Below are positions 7,565 to 15,513 of a stretch of 64,000 nt of DNA, piece by piece. This DNA is from Bacteroidota bacterium (GTDB lineage Bacteria > Bacteroidota > Ignavibacteria > Ignavibacteriales > Melioribacteraceae), in NCBI GenBank assembly GCA_018818165.1, contig JAHISP010000084.1:186001-250000 (forward strand), written 5' to 3'. The notes beneath the pieces were generated by a model. The model saw only the letters and a program-made list of their open reading frames with translations, was not told where the DNA came from and ran no database searches. The translations under genes were made by a program, and so were the position numbers. Each line of letters opens with the position of its first letter. Within the stretch, counting starts at the first letter, position 1.

Positions 7565-9304
7565 ATGTTTAGAATAAGAAGAATTTACGATGACTTGCTT
7601 CCAATAAATGGTGAGGAAATTAAGCAAGTTCAAGAAATATTAAGAACTCAGTTTGATAAATTGCCCGAATCGGATATTGTAAAACTTCCACTACTTCTCA
7701 AAAATCCTTTAAAATATAAATTTAAGACAATCCTTTTTGTTGCGGATAATGGGAGAGGACGAGTATTTGGTTTTTCAATTGTTTACCTTTTTACTGATTT
7801 TAATTTTTGCTATCTCGATTTTATATCCACAGCACCTAATATAACTGGAAGAGGAATAGGCGGCTCACTTTATGACAGAGTGCGAGAATCAGCCAAAAGA
7901 CTTGGCGCTGTTGGAATCTTTTTTGAGTGTTTGCCAGATGACCCTGCACTATGCAAATGTGAAACAACATTGAAACAAAACACTGCCCGACTTAAATTTT
8001 ACGAGAGATATGGTGCTTTTCCAATAATTAATACAAAATATGAAACTCCAGTTAAACCCGATTCTGATTGCCCACCATATCTTGTTTTCGATTCATTAGG
8101 AAATGAAAAACTTCCCGATACCAAATATGTAAAGAAAATGGTAAACGCAATTCTGGAAAGAAAATATGGAGATGTTTGTTCACCAGCTTATACAAAAATG
8201 GTTGTTGATTCTTTTAAGGAAAATCCAATTAAACTAAGAAAACCAAAATACATTAAAAATGTTGTTTCAACCGAAAAAATTCTTGTAACTCCCGAAGACT
8301 TAAAAATTGCAATTGTACTAAATGACAAACACGATATTCACCACATTACTGAAAGAGGATATGTTGAAGCACCAGTGCGAATAAGATCAATTATGAAAGA
8401 ACTTATTCCAACAGGATTATTTAAAGAAGTGACAGTTAAAAAATATCCACTTAAACATATCACAGATGTTCATGCTAAAGATTATGTTTCCTATCTTGAA
8501 AAAGTTTGTACAAATGTTCCAGCAAAAAAATCAATTTATCCTTATGTGTTTCCAATAAGAAACGCCGCTCGCCCGCCAATTGATTTACCAGTTAGAGCAG
8601 GCTATTATTGCATGGATACTTTTACTCCGCTAAATCAAAATGCTTTTATTGCTGCAAAACGCGCTGTTGATTGCACATTAACTGCAGCGGATGAAATGCT
8701 AAATGGTGCTTATATTTCTTATTCGCTTGTTCGTCCTCCTGGACATCACGCAGAAAAACGTGCTTTTGGTGGATTTTGTTATTTAAATTCCAATGCTGTT
8801 GCTGCTCACTATTTATGTAAATTTGGGAAAGTTTGCATTTTGGATATTGATTATCACCACGGCAATGGTTCGCAGAACATTTTTTACAAACGAGCCGATG
8901 TTCTTACAATTTCAATTCACGGTCACCCAAAATTTGCATATCCTTATTTTTCTGGATTTGAAGATGAAATTGGTGCAAATGGTGGCGAAAATTTTAATGT
9001 AAATATACCATTAAAAGAAAATATTGATGGAAAAGAATATTTGCTCTCTCTAAAGAAAGCAGTTAAATCTATTCAGGCATTTGACCCTAAATTTCTAATT
9101 ATTGCGCTTGGACTTGATCCAGCAAAAGATGATCCGACAGGAACTTGGCAATTGCTTCCAAAAGATTTTGAGGAAAATGGGAAGGTGATTGGCAAATTAA
9201 AAATTCCAACCCTTGTTGTACAAGAAGGCGGCTATAAAATCCGATCGCTCGGAAACAATGCAAAACACTTTTTTACTGGCTTATGGAACGGATTTCACAA
9301 TTAA
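7565..9304 (+). CDS. GNAT acetyltransferase - histone-deacetylase-family amidohydrolase fusion
   Basis: A 579-residue two-domain protein. Residues 1-165 are a GNAT N-acetyltransferase with the acetyl-CoA loop GRGIGG at 95-100 and LKFYERYGAFPI near 140. Residues about 245-575 are a zinc-dependent deacetylase of the HDAC/acetylpolyamine amidohydrolase family: catalytic pair H394-H395 (RPPGHHAE), zinc ligands D429 and H431 (DIDYHHGNG) with D518 (GLDPAKDDP), and the transition-state tyrosine Y557 (EGGY). Both active sites look intact, so one chain could acetylate and deacetylate amines. It lies 15 bases after the second ligase. Small amines such as lysine, beta-lysine or an acyl-blocked intermediate are more plausible substrates than histones; this is inference from context. 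Confidence 0.9.
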   Translation: MFRIRRIYDDLLPINGEEIKQVQEILRTQFDKLPESDIVKLPLLLKNPLKYKFKTILFVADNGRGRVFGFSIVYLFTDFNFCYLDFISTAPNITGRGIGGSLYDRVRESAKRLGAVGIFFECLPDDPALCKCETTLKQNTARLKFYERYGAFPIINTKYETPVKPDSDCPPYLVFDSLGNEKLPDTKYVKKMVNAILERKYGDVCSPAYTKMVVDSFKENPIKLRKPKYIKNVVSTEKILVTPEDLKIAIVLNDKHDIHHITERGYVEAPVRIRSIMKELIPTGLFKEVTVKKYPLKHITDVHAKDYVSYLEKVCTNVPAKKSIYPYVFPIRNAARPPIDLPVRAGYYCMDTFTPLNQNAFIAAKRAVDCTLTAADEMLNGAYISYSLVRPPGHHAEKRAFGGFCYLNSNAVAAHYLCKFGKVCILDIDYHHGNGSQNIFYKRADVLTISIHGHPKFAYPYFSGFEDEIGANGGENFNVNIPLKENIDGKEYLLSLKKAVKSIQAFDPKFLIIALGLDPAKDDPTGTWQLLPKDFEENGKVIGKLKIPTLVVQEGGYKIRSLGNNAKHFFTGLWNGFHN

Positions 9305-9310
9305 ATATAA

Positions 9311-9805
9311 ATGGTTATGAATACAAATATTTACCAATTTAGAAGCAATGTAACAGCACACGACCCAAATAATATTAAAGAAATAGTTTCCTCTTCCGGA
9401 TTTTTTTCGGAAGAAGAAATTGAAATTGCAGCAGAACTTGCTGAAGAATTTTTACAAAAAGGAATTGAAAGCGGATACTATTTTGTATTTGCAGTATTAG
9501 ATGGGAAAACAGTTGGATACTCATGCTTTGGTCCAATACCAGCAACAAAATTCAGTTTTGACCTTTACTGGATTGCAGTTCACAATAGCGAACGAGGAAA
9601 AGGTTTAGGAAAATTGCTTATGGAAAAAAGTGAAGATGCAATTTCAGAACTAGGCGGAAATAGAGTTTATATTGAAACTTCCGGACGTGAGCAATATATA
9701 CCAACTCAACAATTTTATTTTAAGTGCAATTGCATTAAGGAAGCAGAATTAAAGGATTTTTATGCTCCTGGCGATTCTAAAATAATATTTGTTAAAGAGT
9801 TGTAG
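9311..9805 (+). CDS. GNAT family N-acetyltransferase
   Basis: A 164-residue GNAT enzyme, the last gene of the kamA operon, six bases after the deacetylase fusion. The acetyl-CoA pyrophosphate loop is ERGKGLGK (about residues 96-103), preceded by the beta-4 strand DLYWIAVHNS and followed by YIPTQQFYFKCNC, the usual C-terminal FY signature. An ATG two codons downstream (9317) is an equally good start. In methanogens and some bacteria beta-lysine made by KamA is acetylated by a GNAT (AblB) to the osmolyte N-epsilon-acetyl-beta-lysine. This protein is in the right place for such a step but is shorter than AblB, so a different acceptor is possible. Confidence 0.85.
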   Translation: MVMNTNIYQFRSNVTAHDPNNIKEIVSSSGFFSEEEIEIAAELAEEFLQKGIESGYYFVFAVLDGKTVGYSCFGPIPATKFSFDLYWIAVHNSERGKGLGKLLMEKSEDAISELGGNRVYIETSGREQYIPTQQFYFKCNCIKEAELKDFYAPGDSKIIFVKEL

Positions 9806-10148
9806 TTAAAGCAATCAATAAAATTTTAGAGATTCTGTAAAATAATTCCTATCAAAATAACATATTAATTTGGGCTATCCCTTTAATAAATTTGTTGTTC
9901 AAAATGAAGAGGTGCTAATAGAATCTTTTATTGATGCAGAATAATAAATTAACCGCCAAATGAAAAGACAAAAACATTTTTATTCGTGAAAAAATAAAAA
10001 TAATAATTAGTGTTTAAAGACTTTTTTACTTATGTTTGGAACTGTACGACGGTAGTTTAAGAAATAGAAGTAGTTGTAAATTTATTTTATCCCTCCCTAT
10101 CACTCAAAGTTCTGTCAAATTTTTATTATTTATTTAGGAGTCTGTATT
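9806..10148. other. Intergenic region and cold-shock leader
   Basis: This 343-base stretch has two parts. At 9861-9944 a plus-strand frame without a start codon reads like protein (GYPFNKFVVQNEEVLIESF, stop TAA at 9942-9944), probably a gene scrap. From about 10046 to the csp start is a roughly 100-base leader, the length typical of cold shock mRNAs, ending in a TTTAGGAG ribosome-binding site. Confidence 0.35.
10031..10038 (+). promoter_or_regulatory. Possible -7 element (TAnnTTTG) for the cold shock gene
   Basis: TATGTTTG matches the Bacteroidota primary sigma -7 consensus TAnnTTTG. Transcription starting a few bases downstream would give a leader of about 100 bases before the csp ATG, as is usual for cold shock genes. 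The -33 TTTG half is not clearly present, so confidence is limited. Confidence 0.35.
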
Positions 10149-10358
10149 ATGGCAGATCGCAAACAAGGAACTGTAAAATGGTTCAACAGTTCAAAAGGTT
10201 TTGGTTTTATTTCTCAAGAAAGTGGTGACGATGTATTTGTACATTTCGATTCAATAGTTTCTGATGGTTATAAAACTTTAGATGAAGGTCAAAAAGTAGA
10301 ATTTTCTGTGACTCAAGGTCAAAAGGGATTGCAAGCAAGTGATGTTAGAGTAATCTAA
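10149..10358 (+). CDS. Cold shock protein (CspA family)
   Basis: A 69-residue single OB-fold nucleic-acid-binding protein. It has RNP1 KGFGFI (16-21) and RNP2 DVFVHF (28-33), with aromatic residues W11, F12, F18, F20, F30 and H32 placed for binding single-stranded RNA or DNA. Length and sequence are canonical. It is monocistronic, with a long leader and a perfect terminator 23 bases after the stop. It separates two convergent amidoligase operons but is probably unrelated to them. Confidence 0.96.
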   Translation: MADRKQGTVKWFNSSKGFGFISQESGDDVFVHFDSIVSDGYKTLDEGQKVEFSVTQGQKGLQASDVRVI

Positions 10359-10381
10359 ATTAGTTTGATATATGATGATCT

Positions 10382-10410
10382 AAAAAAAGCTCCTTATCGG
10401 AGCTTTTTTT
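10382..10410 (+). terminator. Rho-independent terminator after csp
   Basis: AAAAAAAGCTCC (10382-10393) pairs perfectly with GGAGCTTTTTTT (10399-10410) around a five-base loop, giving a GC-containing stem and a seven-T tail. The A tract on the other side makes it potentially bidirectional, so it may also end the minus-strand operon that terminates at 10506. Confidence 0.93.
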
Positions 10411-10505
10411 GTTTTAAATCGATGAAGTTAATTTAGACAATTGTTGACTAATTGAATATGCTACAGTTTCTCAATTCGTTAATTTTAGAATTATTAACCT
10501 TTATT

Positions 10506-11552
10506 TTACAAAGTAGCCATTTCAATATTATCAAAATTTCTACGATAAAATGTCATATAATCAACCTTTCTTTCCAACGCATGAATAACTGCATGAGCAA
10601 AATTAACTTTCTCAAAATTTTGTGCACTTCCTAATCCACCTGGGCTAAAAACGTTTATTTCCATTAGTTTATCGCCAACAATATCTAATCCTACTAAAAA
10701 CATTCCATCTTGCACAAGTTTTGGTCTTACAATTTCAGCTAGTTGAAGGTGTGCCTCAGTAATTACAGCTTGTCTTAATTTTCCACCTGCATGAATATTG
10801 CTACGCATGTCTTCTCCCGATCGTACTCGTCTAAAAGCAGCAAATTTTCCTTTATACCTTAGTGGCTGTCCATTCATCATAAATAGACGAATGTCTCCTT
10901 CGTGAGCAGCTGGCAAATATTCTTGAGCTATTACATATCCATCTTTACTAATAGATTCAATTATTTGGTTAAGATTAGCTCTTTCTTCCTTTCTAATTAA
11001 AAATACACCCGAGCCTCCTGAACCCTGAAGAGGTTTCAACACGGCAGAACCACCTTCATTATCAACAAAATCTCTAATTTCGTGTCTATCGCGAGTAATA
11101 ATTGTTCTTGGTCTTACTTCTTCAGGGAAATGTTGAAAGTACATTTTATTCATTGCGGTTGCCAATCCATTTGGGTCGTTTAGCACAATAACTCCATGAC
11201 GCATAGCAACACGTCCAAATATTATTCCCGCATTTTGTGCCCAAGCTCGAGCTCCTGTGTCTGTTGAAGGATCGTTTCGAAGCATAAGCACATCTAAATC
11301 ATCAACAGATATTCGCTCAGTAATTGCTTTTTTCCCTTGTAAATCGGAAAGATATGTTGTTCCCAATCTGTAATGTTTTTGTGGGGCTCTGCGAGCTCTA
11401 GCACGAATAACCTCATCAACATCATAAGCAAAATCGCCAACACCCATTACCCAAGCTTCATGCCCACGATTAATTGCAGCCATTGCTAATCGGGAAGTAG
11501 TATAATTAGCTTCTTCTGTATTTATATTGTTAACAACAAAACCAATTCTCAT
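10506..11552 (-). CDS. ATP-grasp ligase, glutathione-synthetase/RimK-like
   Basis: A 348-residue ATP-grasp enzyme resembling prokaryotic glutathione synthetase GshB and RimK-type ligases. Signatures are MLRNDPSTDTG, NDPNGLATAMNKM, VLKPLQGSGGSGVFLI (ATP-binding loop), GDIRLFMMNG and the metal-binding LMEINVFSPGGLG. It would join an amino acid to a peptide or protein carboxylate at ATP cost. It is the last gene of a three-gene minus-strand operon; its ATG overlaps the stop of the DUF1704 gene as ATGA. No glutamate-cysteine ligase lies nearby, so glutathione synthesis is not supported. The pairing with a carboxypeptidase-like protein suggests an add/remove couple. Confidence 0.85.
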   Translation of the reverse strand: MRIGFVVNNINTEEANYTTSRLAMAAINRGHEAWVMGVGDFAYDVDEVIRARARRAPQKHYRLGTTYLSDLQGKKAITERISVDDLDVLMLRNDPSTDTGARAWAQNAGIIFGRVAMRHGVIVLNDPNGLATAMNKMYFQHFPEEVRPRTIITRDRHEIRDFVDNEGGSAVLKPLQGSGGSGVFLIRKEERANLNQIIESISKDGYVIAQEYLPAAHEGDIRLFMMNGQPLRYKGKFAAFRRVRSGEDMRSNIHAGGKLRQAVITEAHLQLAEIVRPKLVQDGMFLVGLDIVGDKLMEINVFSPGGLGSAQNFEKVNFAHAVIHALERKVDYMTFYRRNFDNIEMATL

Positions 11553-13456
11553 TTTTTACTCCTTTTAACTAAATTAATTACGGAAATTCCTTTCCTTATA
11601 TCATCCAATCTTTTAATTGTTTCAGCGTTTTCTAAGTAGCTGGGTTTTAGTGGAACTGGTGATAAAACTTTTCTCCATTGTAATTCTTTAATAATTGCAA
11701 CATGGTCAGCTGAAATTTTACCCATATACAATGGCTCTAACTCCCCACCGCTTTTTAAATATTCTAATAATTTTACAAGACCTCGCAAATAAACAGCATC
11801 TTTTGTTAATCCACCGCTACGGAAAGTACGCATAGTAATTGTAAATGAAGTAGTTTGTTCAAAACCATAATTTCTATTTAACTCATGAAATACTTCTTCA
11901 AAAGATGCGCCATTCACTATATTGTGAGCAGCTATTACTCGCGCAGCTAATAATCGTAATCGTGGACTTGTGAATCCTCCTACAAGATACTCTGCCAAAA
12001 CCGCCAATCCTTCTTGCAACTCATCGTAACCTGCTAATCCAACATAGAGTTGCTTAAATGGTTGAGCTTTTCCATTTAAATATGTTAAAACATGAGTTCC
12101 AACCTCGTGTTGTATTAGTGCTTCCATTCTGGTTTCAGAAATTTTGAGATATTTTCCAATTAGTAAATTTCCGTGCGAAACCATTAATCCTGAAATATCC
12201 TCTCTTATAATTATTTTACTTCTGCTATTTGGTAAAGTTTTTCTAAAATAGGATAATTCCTTCATTGCTCTAGCTGCAAAAATATTTGCGTCAATAATAT
12301 TACCAGATGATTCATCACGACTGCGTGGTGAAAGTTTTTCTAAAATTTGTTTTGATAAGTTTAACAGTGATTCTTCAACAATTCCATAAAGTTGCAAACT
12401 GCCAAATATAAAGCGTGGTGTACCCATGTCAATTAACATTGTCAACTTTCTATCAATTTCCTGCTGTTGCTGTCTAAAAAGCTGTGCAAGTGTGGGGTCT
12501 TCAATTCGTTCAATTGGCACTTGATAAAGTTTCCGCTTTGATAATGCCGGGTCAATTGGAAGCGGACGATAGTAAAACTCAGGAGAGCTTCTGTACTTAC
12601 TTTTTTGAAAAGCGTTCCATGCGGAATTTGAATTTATTGGTGTTACTTGCAAAAGAAAATCAAATCCACTAGAAATTTCGGCTAGTTGACTGTCAACTTC
12701 CCAAACAGCCTTAACCATGCTCCAACGACCAAGTGATTGAAAATTTGGAGGACGGTAAGTAGTTTTATTGTTTGTAAATTTAAAAAATCCACCTTTTAAT
12801 GATCTCGAAAATTTACGCTGTAATTCTCTGCGAACAAGTGGAAATATTTGATGCGTTTCTAAATTTTTATAAATTGGGCTAACTTCAATTCCTAACATAT
12901 GACATCCAAGTTGCTTAATTTCAACAGATGATAAAATTGGATTTAGGCCTGGAGGAACAATTTTGTTTGTTGTAAACACTTCCACAGTTGATGGTTGTCT
13001 TCTAATTTTAATAGAACGAAGTGATTTTTCAAGTTTCTCTATTGTTGGATTTATACTACTATTTTTTGTGCGTATAATCCTAAAACCTGGTTGATAAAGT
13101 AAATCATCATTTGTTATTTCATTCTCTGGTTTAATCCAAACCTCAATAATTAGAAAAGAGCCGAAAACATTTTTCATTGTTAAAGCAATATTACTAACCA
13201 ATAATGACAATTGTTTATGCAACTTCCTATTTCCCGACGCTGTGAGATAAGAAGCTTCGCTCATAACTAATCTCTCTGGCAACGAATCATCACTTTCATC
13301 AATTTGCCTGAATATGCAAATAAACGGAAGCTGTCTATCAATGTGAACTCTGCCCCAAACAGGAAGAGTTCGGCGAACTTGTTTATTTTCTTCCAATCTT
13401 TTACAAATTGTTTCAATAAATTGATTAGTGATAGAATCCAACTTTGCTTTTACCAT
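11549..13456 (-). CDS. DUF1704 (QEGLA-motif) zinc metallopeptidase-like protein
   Basis: A 635-residue protein of the family annotated as 'flavohemoglobin expression-modulating QEGLA motif protein' (DUF1704). The C-terminal half carries a HExxxH zinc motif, H450-E451-V-G-T-H455, and the name-giving QEGLA at 481-485, whose E482 is a likely third zinc ligand. The same HExxxH layout is known from the eukaryotic family member MATCAP, a tubulin carboxypeptidase that removes C-terminal tyrosine. The N-terminal 330 residues are poorly conserved. It overlaps the upstream gene by seven bases and the downstream ligase by four, so the three proteins are almost certainly made together. I infer a metallo-carboxypeptidase; the substrate is unknown. 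Confidence 0.85.
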   Translation of the reverse strand: MVKAKLDSITNQFIETICKRLEENKQVRRTLPVWGRVHIDRQLPFICIFRQIDESDDSLPERLVMSEASYLTASGNRKLHKQLSLLVSNIALTMKNVFGSFLIIEVWIKPENEITNDDLLYQPGFRIIRTKNSSINPTIEKLEKSLRSIKIRRQPSTVEVFTTNKIVPPGLNPILSSVEIKQLGCHMLGIEVSPIYKNLETHQIFPLVRRELQRKFSRSLKGGFFKFTNNKTTYRPPNFQSLGRWSMVKAVWEVDSQLAEISSGFDFLLQVTPINSNSAWNAFQKSKYRSSPEFYYRPLPIDPALSKRKLYQVPIERIEDPTLAQLFRQQQQEIDRKLTMLIDMGTPRFIFGSLQLYGIVEESLLNLSKQILEKLSPRSRDESSGNIIDANIFAARAMKELSYFRKTLPNSRSKIIIREDISGLMVSHGNLLIGKYLKISETRMEALIQHEVGTHVLTYLNGKAQPFKQLYVGLAGYDELQEGLAVLAEYLVGGFTSPRLRLLAARVIAAHNIVNGASFEEVFHELNRNYGFEQTTSFTITMRTFRSGGLTKDAVYLRGLVKLLEYLKSGGELEPLYMGKISADHVAIIKELQWRKVLSPVPLKPSYLENAETIKRLDDIRKGISVINLVKRSKK

Positions 13457-14250
13457 TTTGCCCCTAGTTTTTTAAGTTCTTCTAAAACTCCAGGAACAGT
13501 TGATTCAAGTGCCATGCGTATTTCTTGTAATTGAGCTAAGTCAGGAATACCACTCCATTCATCCATAAAGAATTTTTTAAATTCAATTGAAAGAGAGCAT
13601 CCAGATTGTGGAAATGTTTCATGAATCCACTTAGAAAATTGTCCACCTTTAAATTTTATATTTTCTCTTACATCAAGCGAGCGTCCAAAATAATTATAAT
13701 TTTTCAAATCGCTAATAAACCGATTAACAAGAGGCGCCCAAATTTCCTTGTTTACAGTACCAGTGCCAATGTTTACTTCAGGATTTAATTCTGGGTCAGC
13801 CGGTAGTCCATCACGTCCTTCGCGAAGGTGGTTATATGAATGAAGATCAAAGACAACAAAGTATCCAAAATTCTCTTCCATCTTACTGAAAATTCGTTTT
13901 GCTTCTGCATAAAAAGCATCATATTCTCGTAATGAAGATTCTATTATTTCACAAGTTGGCTTTTCATTCCAGACATTTAAGCCCCAAGCATCTTCAGGTT
14001 TTATATATATAGCCTTGTTTCTTGGGCGATTAAAATCAACTTGAAAACGTGAATAATTTGCTATTATTCTTGTTTCGCCAATACTTGTCAATTCTCCAGT
14101 AAAAGGATCTTCCTCCCTAAGTCGCTCTATTTTGCTAATCAACATTTTTTCAGCTATATCTTTTCGCAATAAATTGCCGTTATGTATTGCAGTAACTGCT
14201 AATGGTTTATTTCCCTCAATGGAATTCCATGTAATTGTATTATTAATCAT
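13450..14250 (-). CDS. N-formylglutamate amidohydrolase family protein
   Basis: A 266-residue member of the N-formylglutamate amidohydrolase fold (HutG-type zinc amidohydrolases). Candidate metal ligands sit in TAIHNGN near residue 22 and DLHSYNH near 137, with the family element SRFQVDFNRPRNKAIY between them. It is the first gene of the minus-strand operon, and its stop overlaps the start of the DUF1704 gene by seven bases. There are no histidine-degradation genes here, so a hut role is unlikely. In this context it more plausibly hydrolyses an N-acyl or isopeptide-type amide on the product of the neighbouring ligase. The ribosome-binding site is weak. Confidence 0.82.
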   Translation of the reverse strand: MINNTITWNSIEGNKPLAVTAIHNGNLLRKDIAEKMLISKIERLREEDPFTGELTSIGETRIIANYSRFQVDFNRPRNKAIYIKPEDAWGLNVWNEKPTCEIIESSLREYDAFYAEAKRIFSKMEENFGYFVVFDLHSYNHLREGRDGLPADPELNPEVNIGTGTVNKEIWAPLVNRFISDLKNYNYFGRSLDVRENIKFKGGQFSKWIHETFPQSGCSLSIEFKKFFMDEWSGIPDLAQLQEIRMALESTVPGVLEELKKLGAKW

Positions 14251-14602
14251 TTTACCATTATAATTTAAGTAGAAAACTAGTACTCAACAGAAACTTCGTA
14301 CAGATTTTATGTGAAATTATTTTATTTGATTGATTTATTTTAATCCCTTATTTACAAAACTAAAATTACAAGTATTTATTATAGTTGTATAAAATTAAAA
14401 ACAATCAAACAATAATTTGCTATAAGACATAATGCAGGTGTTATTCTTGCCACTCATTTCTTATTTATCTTTAGTTTTTGCAAAACAATACAAATGCAGG
14501 ACTAACATAATATCAATAAATATATGTTTATGACAATGAGTTATATTGTTTTGCAAAAAGCTAAATAATAATTTTTTTTTTCAATTAATGATTATAAGGT
14601 TA
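14251..14602. other. Intergenic region with a long inverted repeat; no gene
   Basis: This stretch contains the upstream region of the minus-strand amidohydrolase operon and the downstream region of the RRM gene. A possible minus-strand -7 element (TAGTTTTG, plus-strand 14355-14362) lacks a -33 partner. The notable structure is the inverted repeat reported separately at 14469-14566. I see no coding sequence. Confidence 0.5.
14469..14566. repeat. Long inverted repeat around a 53-base spacer
   Basis: TTTTTGCAAAACAATA (14475-14490) is an exact reverse complement of TATTGTTTTGCAAAAA (14544-14559). After a one-base bulge (G14560) the pairing continues through CTAAA. The arms also contain the self-palindrome TTTTGCAAAA. 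It lies just downstream of the RRM gene on the minus strand and could end that transcript, or be a remnant of a small mobile element. Confidence 0.6.
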
Positions 14603-15007
14603 TTATCTTCCACGACCTTGACCGCTTCTACCGCCGCCTTGACCAGACTTTCCAGCACCGAAACCACCACCTCTGCTATTGCCTTGACCTCCACCTTTTC
14701 CACCACTGAAACCACCTCTGTTGCCACCGTGTCCACCAAAACCACCTCTGCTATCACTGCGGGCTTCTCGTGGACGTGCTTCATTTACAGTAAGATTTTT
14801 CCCTTTTAATGGTGTACCATTTAATCCTTTAATAGCATCCTCAGCCTCATTTTTTGAAGGCATTTCAACAAATGCAAAACCTTTTGATTGACCAGTGTAT
14901 TTGTCCTTAATAAGAACAACAGAATCAATTTTACCAAATGGCTCAAATGACCCGCGCAATTCTGCTTCTGTAACTTCGCTGGATAAATTGCCTATAAAAA
15001 TATTCAT
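14603..15007 (-). CDS. RRM RNA-binding protein with glycine-rich tail
   Basis: A 134-residue protein with one RNA recognition motif (RNP2 IFIGNL at 3-8, RNP1 KGFAFVEM at 42-49) and a tail of about 45 residues rich in Gly, Arg, Ser and Gln (repeated GGR/GGG/GQG). This is the layout of bacterial RRM proteins in cyanobacteria and Chlorobi/Bacteroidota, which resemble eukaryotic glycine-rich RNA-binding proteins and are often cold-induced. The start has a clear AAGGAG site. The leader upstream contains hairpins (see findings). Other open frames across this gene come from the low-complexity tail. Confidence 0.93.
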   Translation of the reverse strand: MNIFIGNLSSEVTEAELRGSFEPFGKIDSVVLIKDKYTGQSKGFAFVEMPSKNEAEDAIKGLNGTPLKGKNLTVNEARPREARSDSRGGFGGHGGNRGGFSGGKGGGQGNSRGGGFGAGKSGQGGGRSGQGRGR

Positions 15008-15513
15008 TAAAATCTCCTTTTATGATAATTAATAAAGATGCCATCCTCAAAGAACTTTTCTCTAAATTGGCAAAAAATAAAACTGTTGTGATAAATTTAT
15101 TGGACTTCTGTAAGTCGCAATGTTTCTTATAAAAGACAATTATTGTTAATAAGTTAAATTTCAATCATGATTTTTTTACTTATAACTATACGATGTTTCA
15201 TACTAATTAGGTGCTTAATTTAATTTGAAAAGAACTATTAACTCAATTTGAGAAAAATGAGGAATACAATTCAAAAACTCACACATTCAAATAATTCAGA
15301 TGGATTTAACATAATTAAAAGTTATATAATTACAAAGCAAGAAAATTAGAATGATTAGCACTTAAAAATGTGAAAAATTGAGAACTTAAACAATAATTAA
15401 TATACAAGGTTTATGATAATTAGAATTATGTATTTGCTTAACCTATTTCGAAGACCTAATTTTATTTAAAAGTAATTGTTATATTTGTTTTACTAAAAAC
15501 TTGTTAAAGACTT
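15008..15513. other. Divergent intergenic region: RRM leader and upstream sequence of the methyltransferase-like gene
   Basis: About 500 bases without a gene. The part next to the RRM start (to about 15130) can fold: on the minus strand GACTT-ACAG-AAGTC near 15105, and TTGCC near 15070 facing GGCA near 15040 across an AGAGAAAAGTTCTTTGAGG segment. On the plus strand TATATTTG at 15480-15487 matches the -7 consensus TAnnTTTG about 26 bases before the next gene but has no -33 partner. The rest is AT-rich with no visible signal. Confidence 0.35.

Noticed and set aside
14546-14809. Frames rich in Thr/Ser or Val over the RRM gene tail
   Set aside because: They come from the repetitive Gly/Arg-rich tail of the RRM gene read in other frames.
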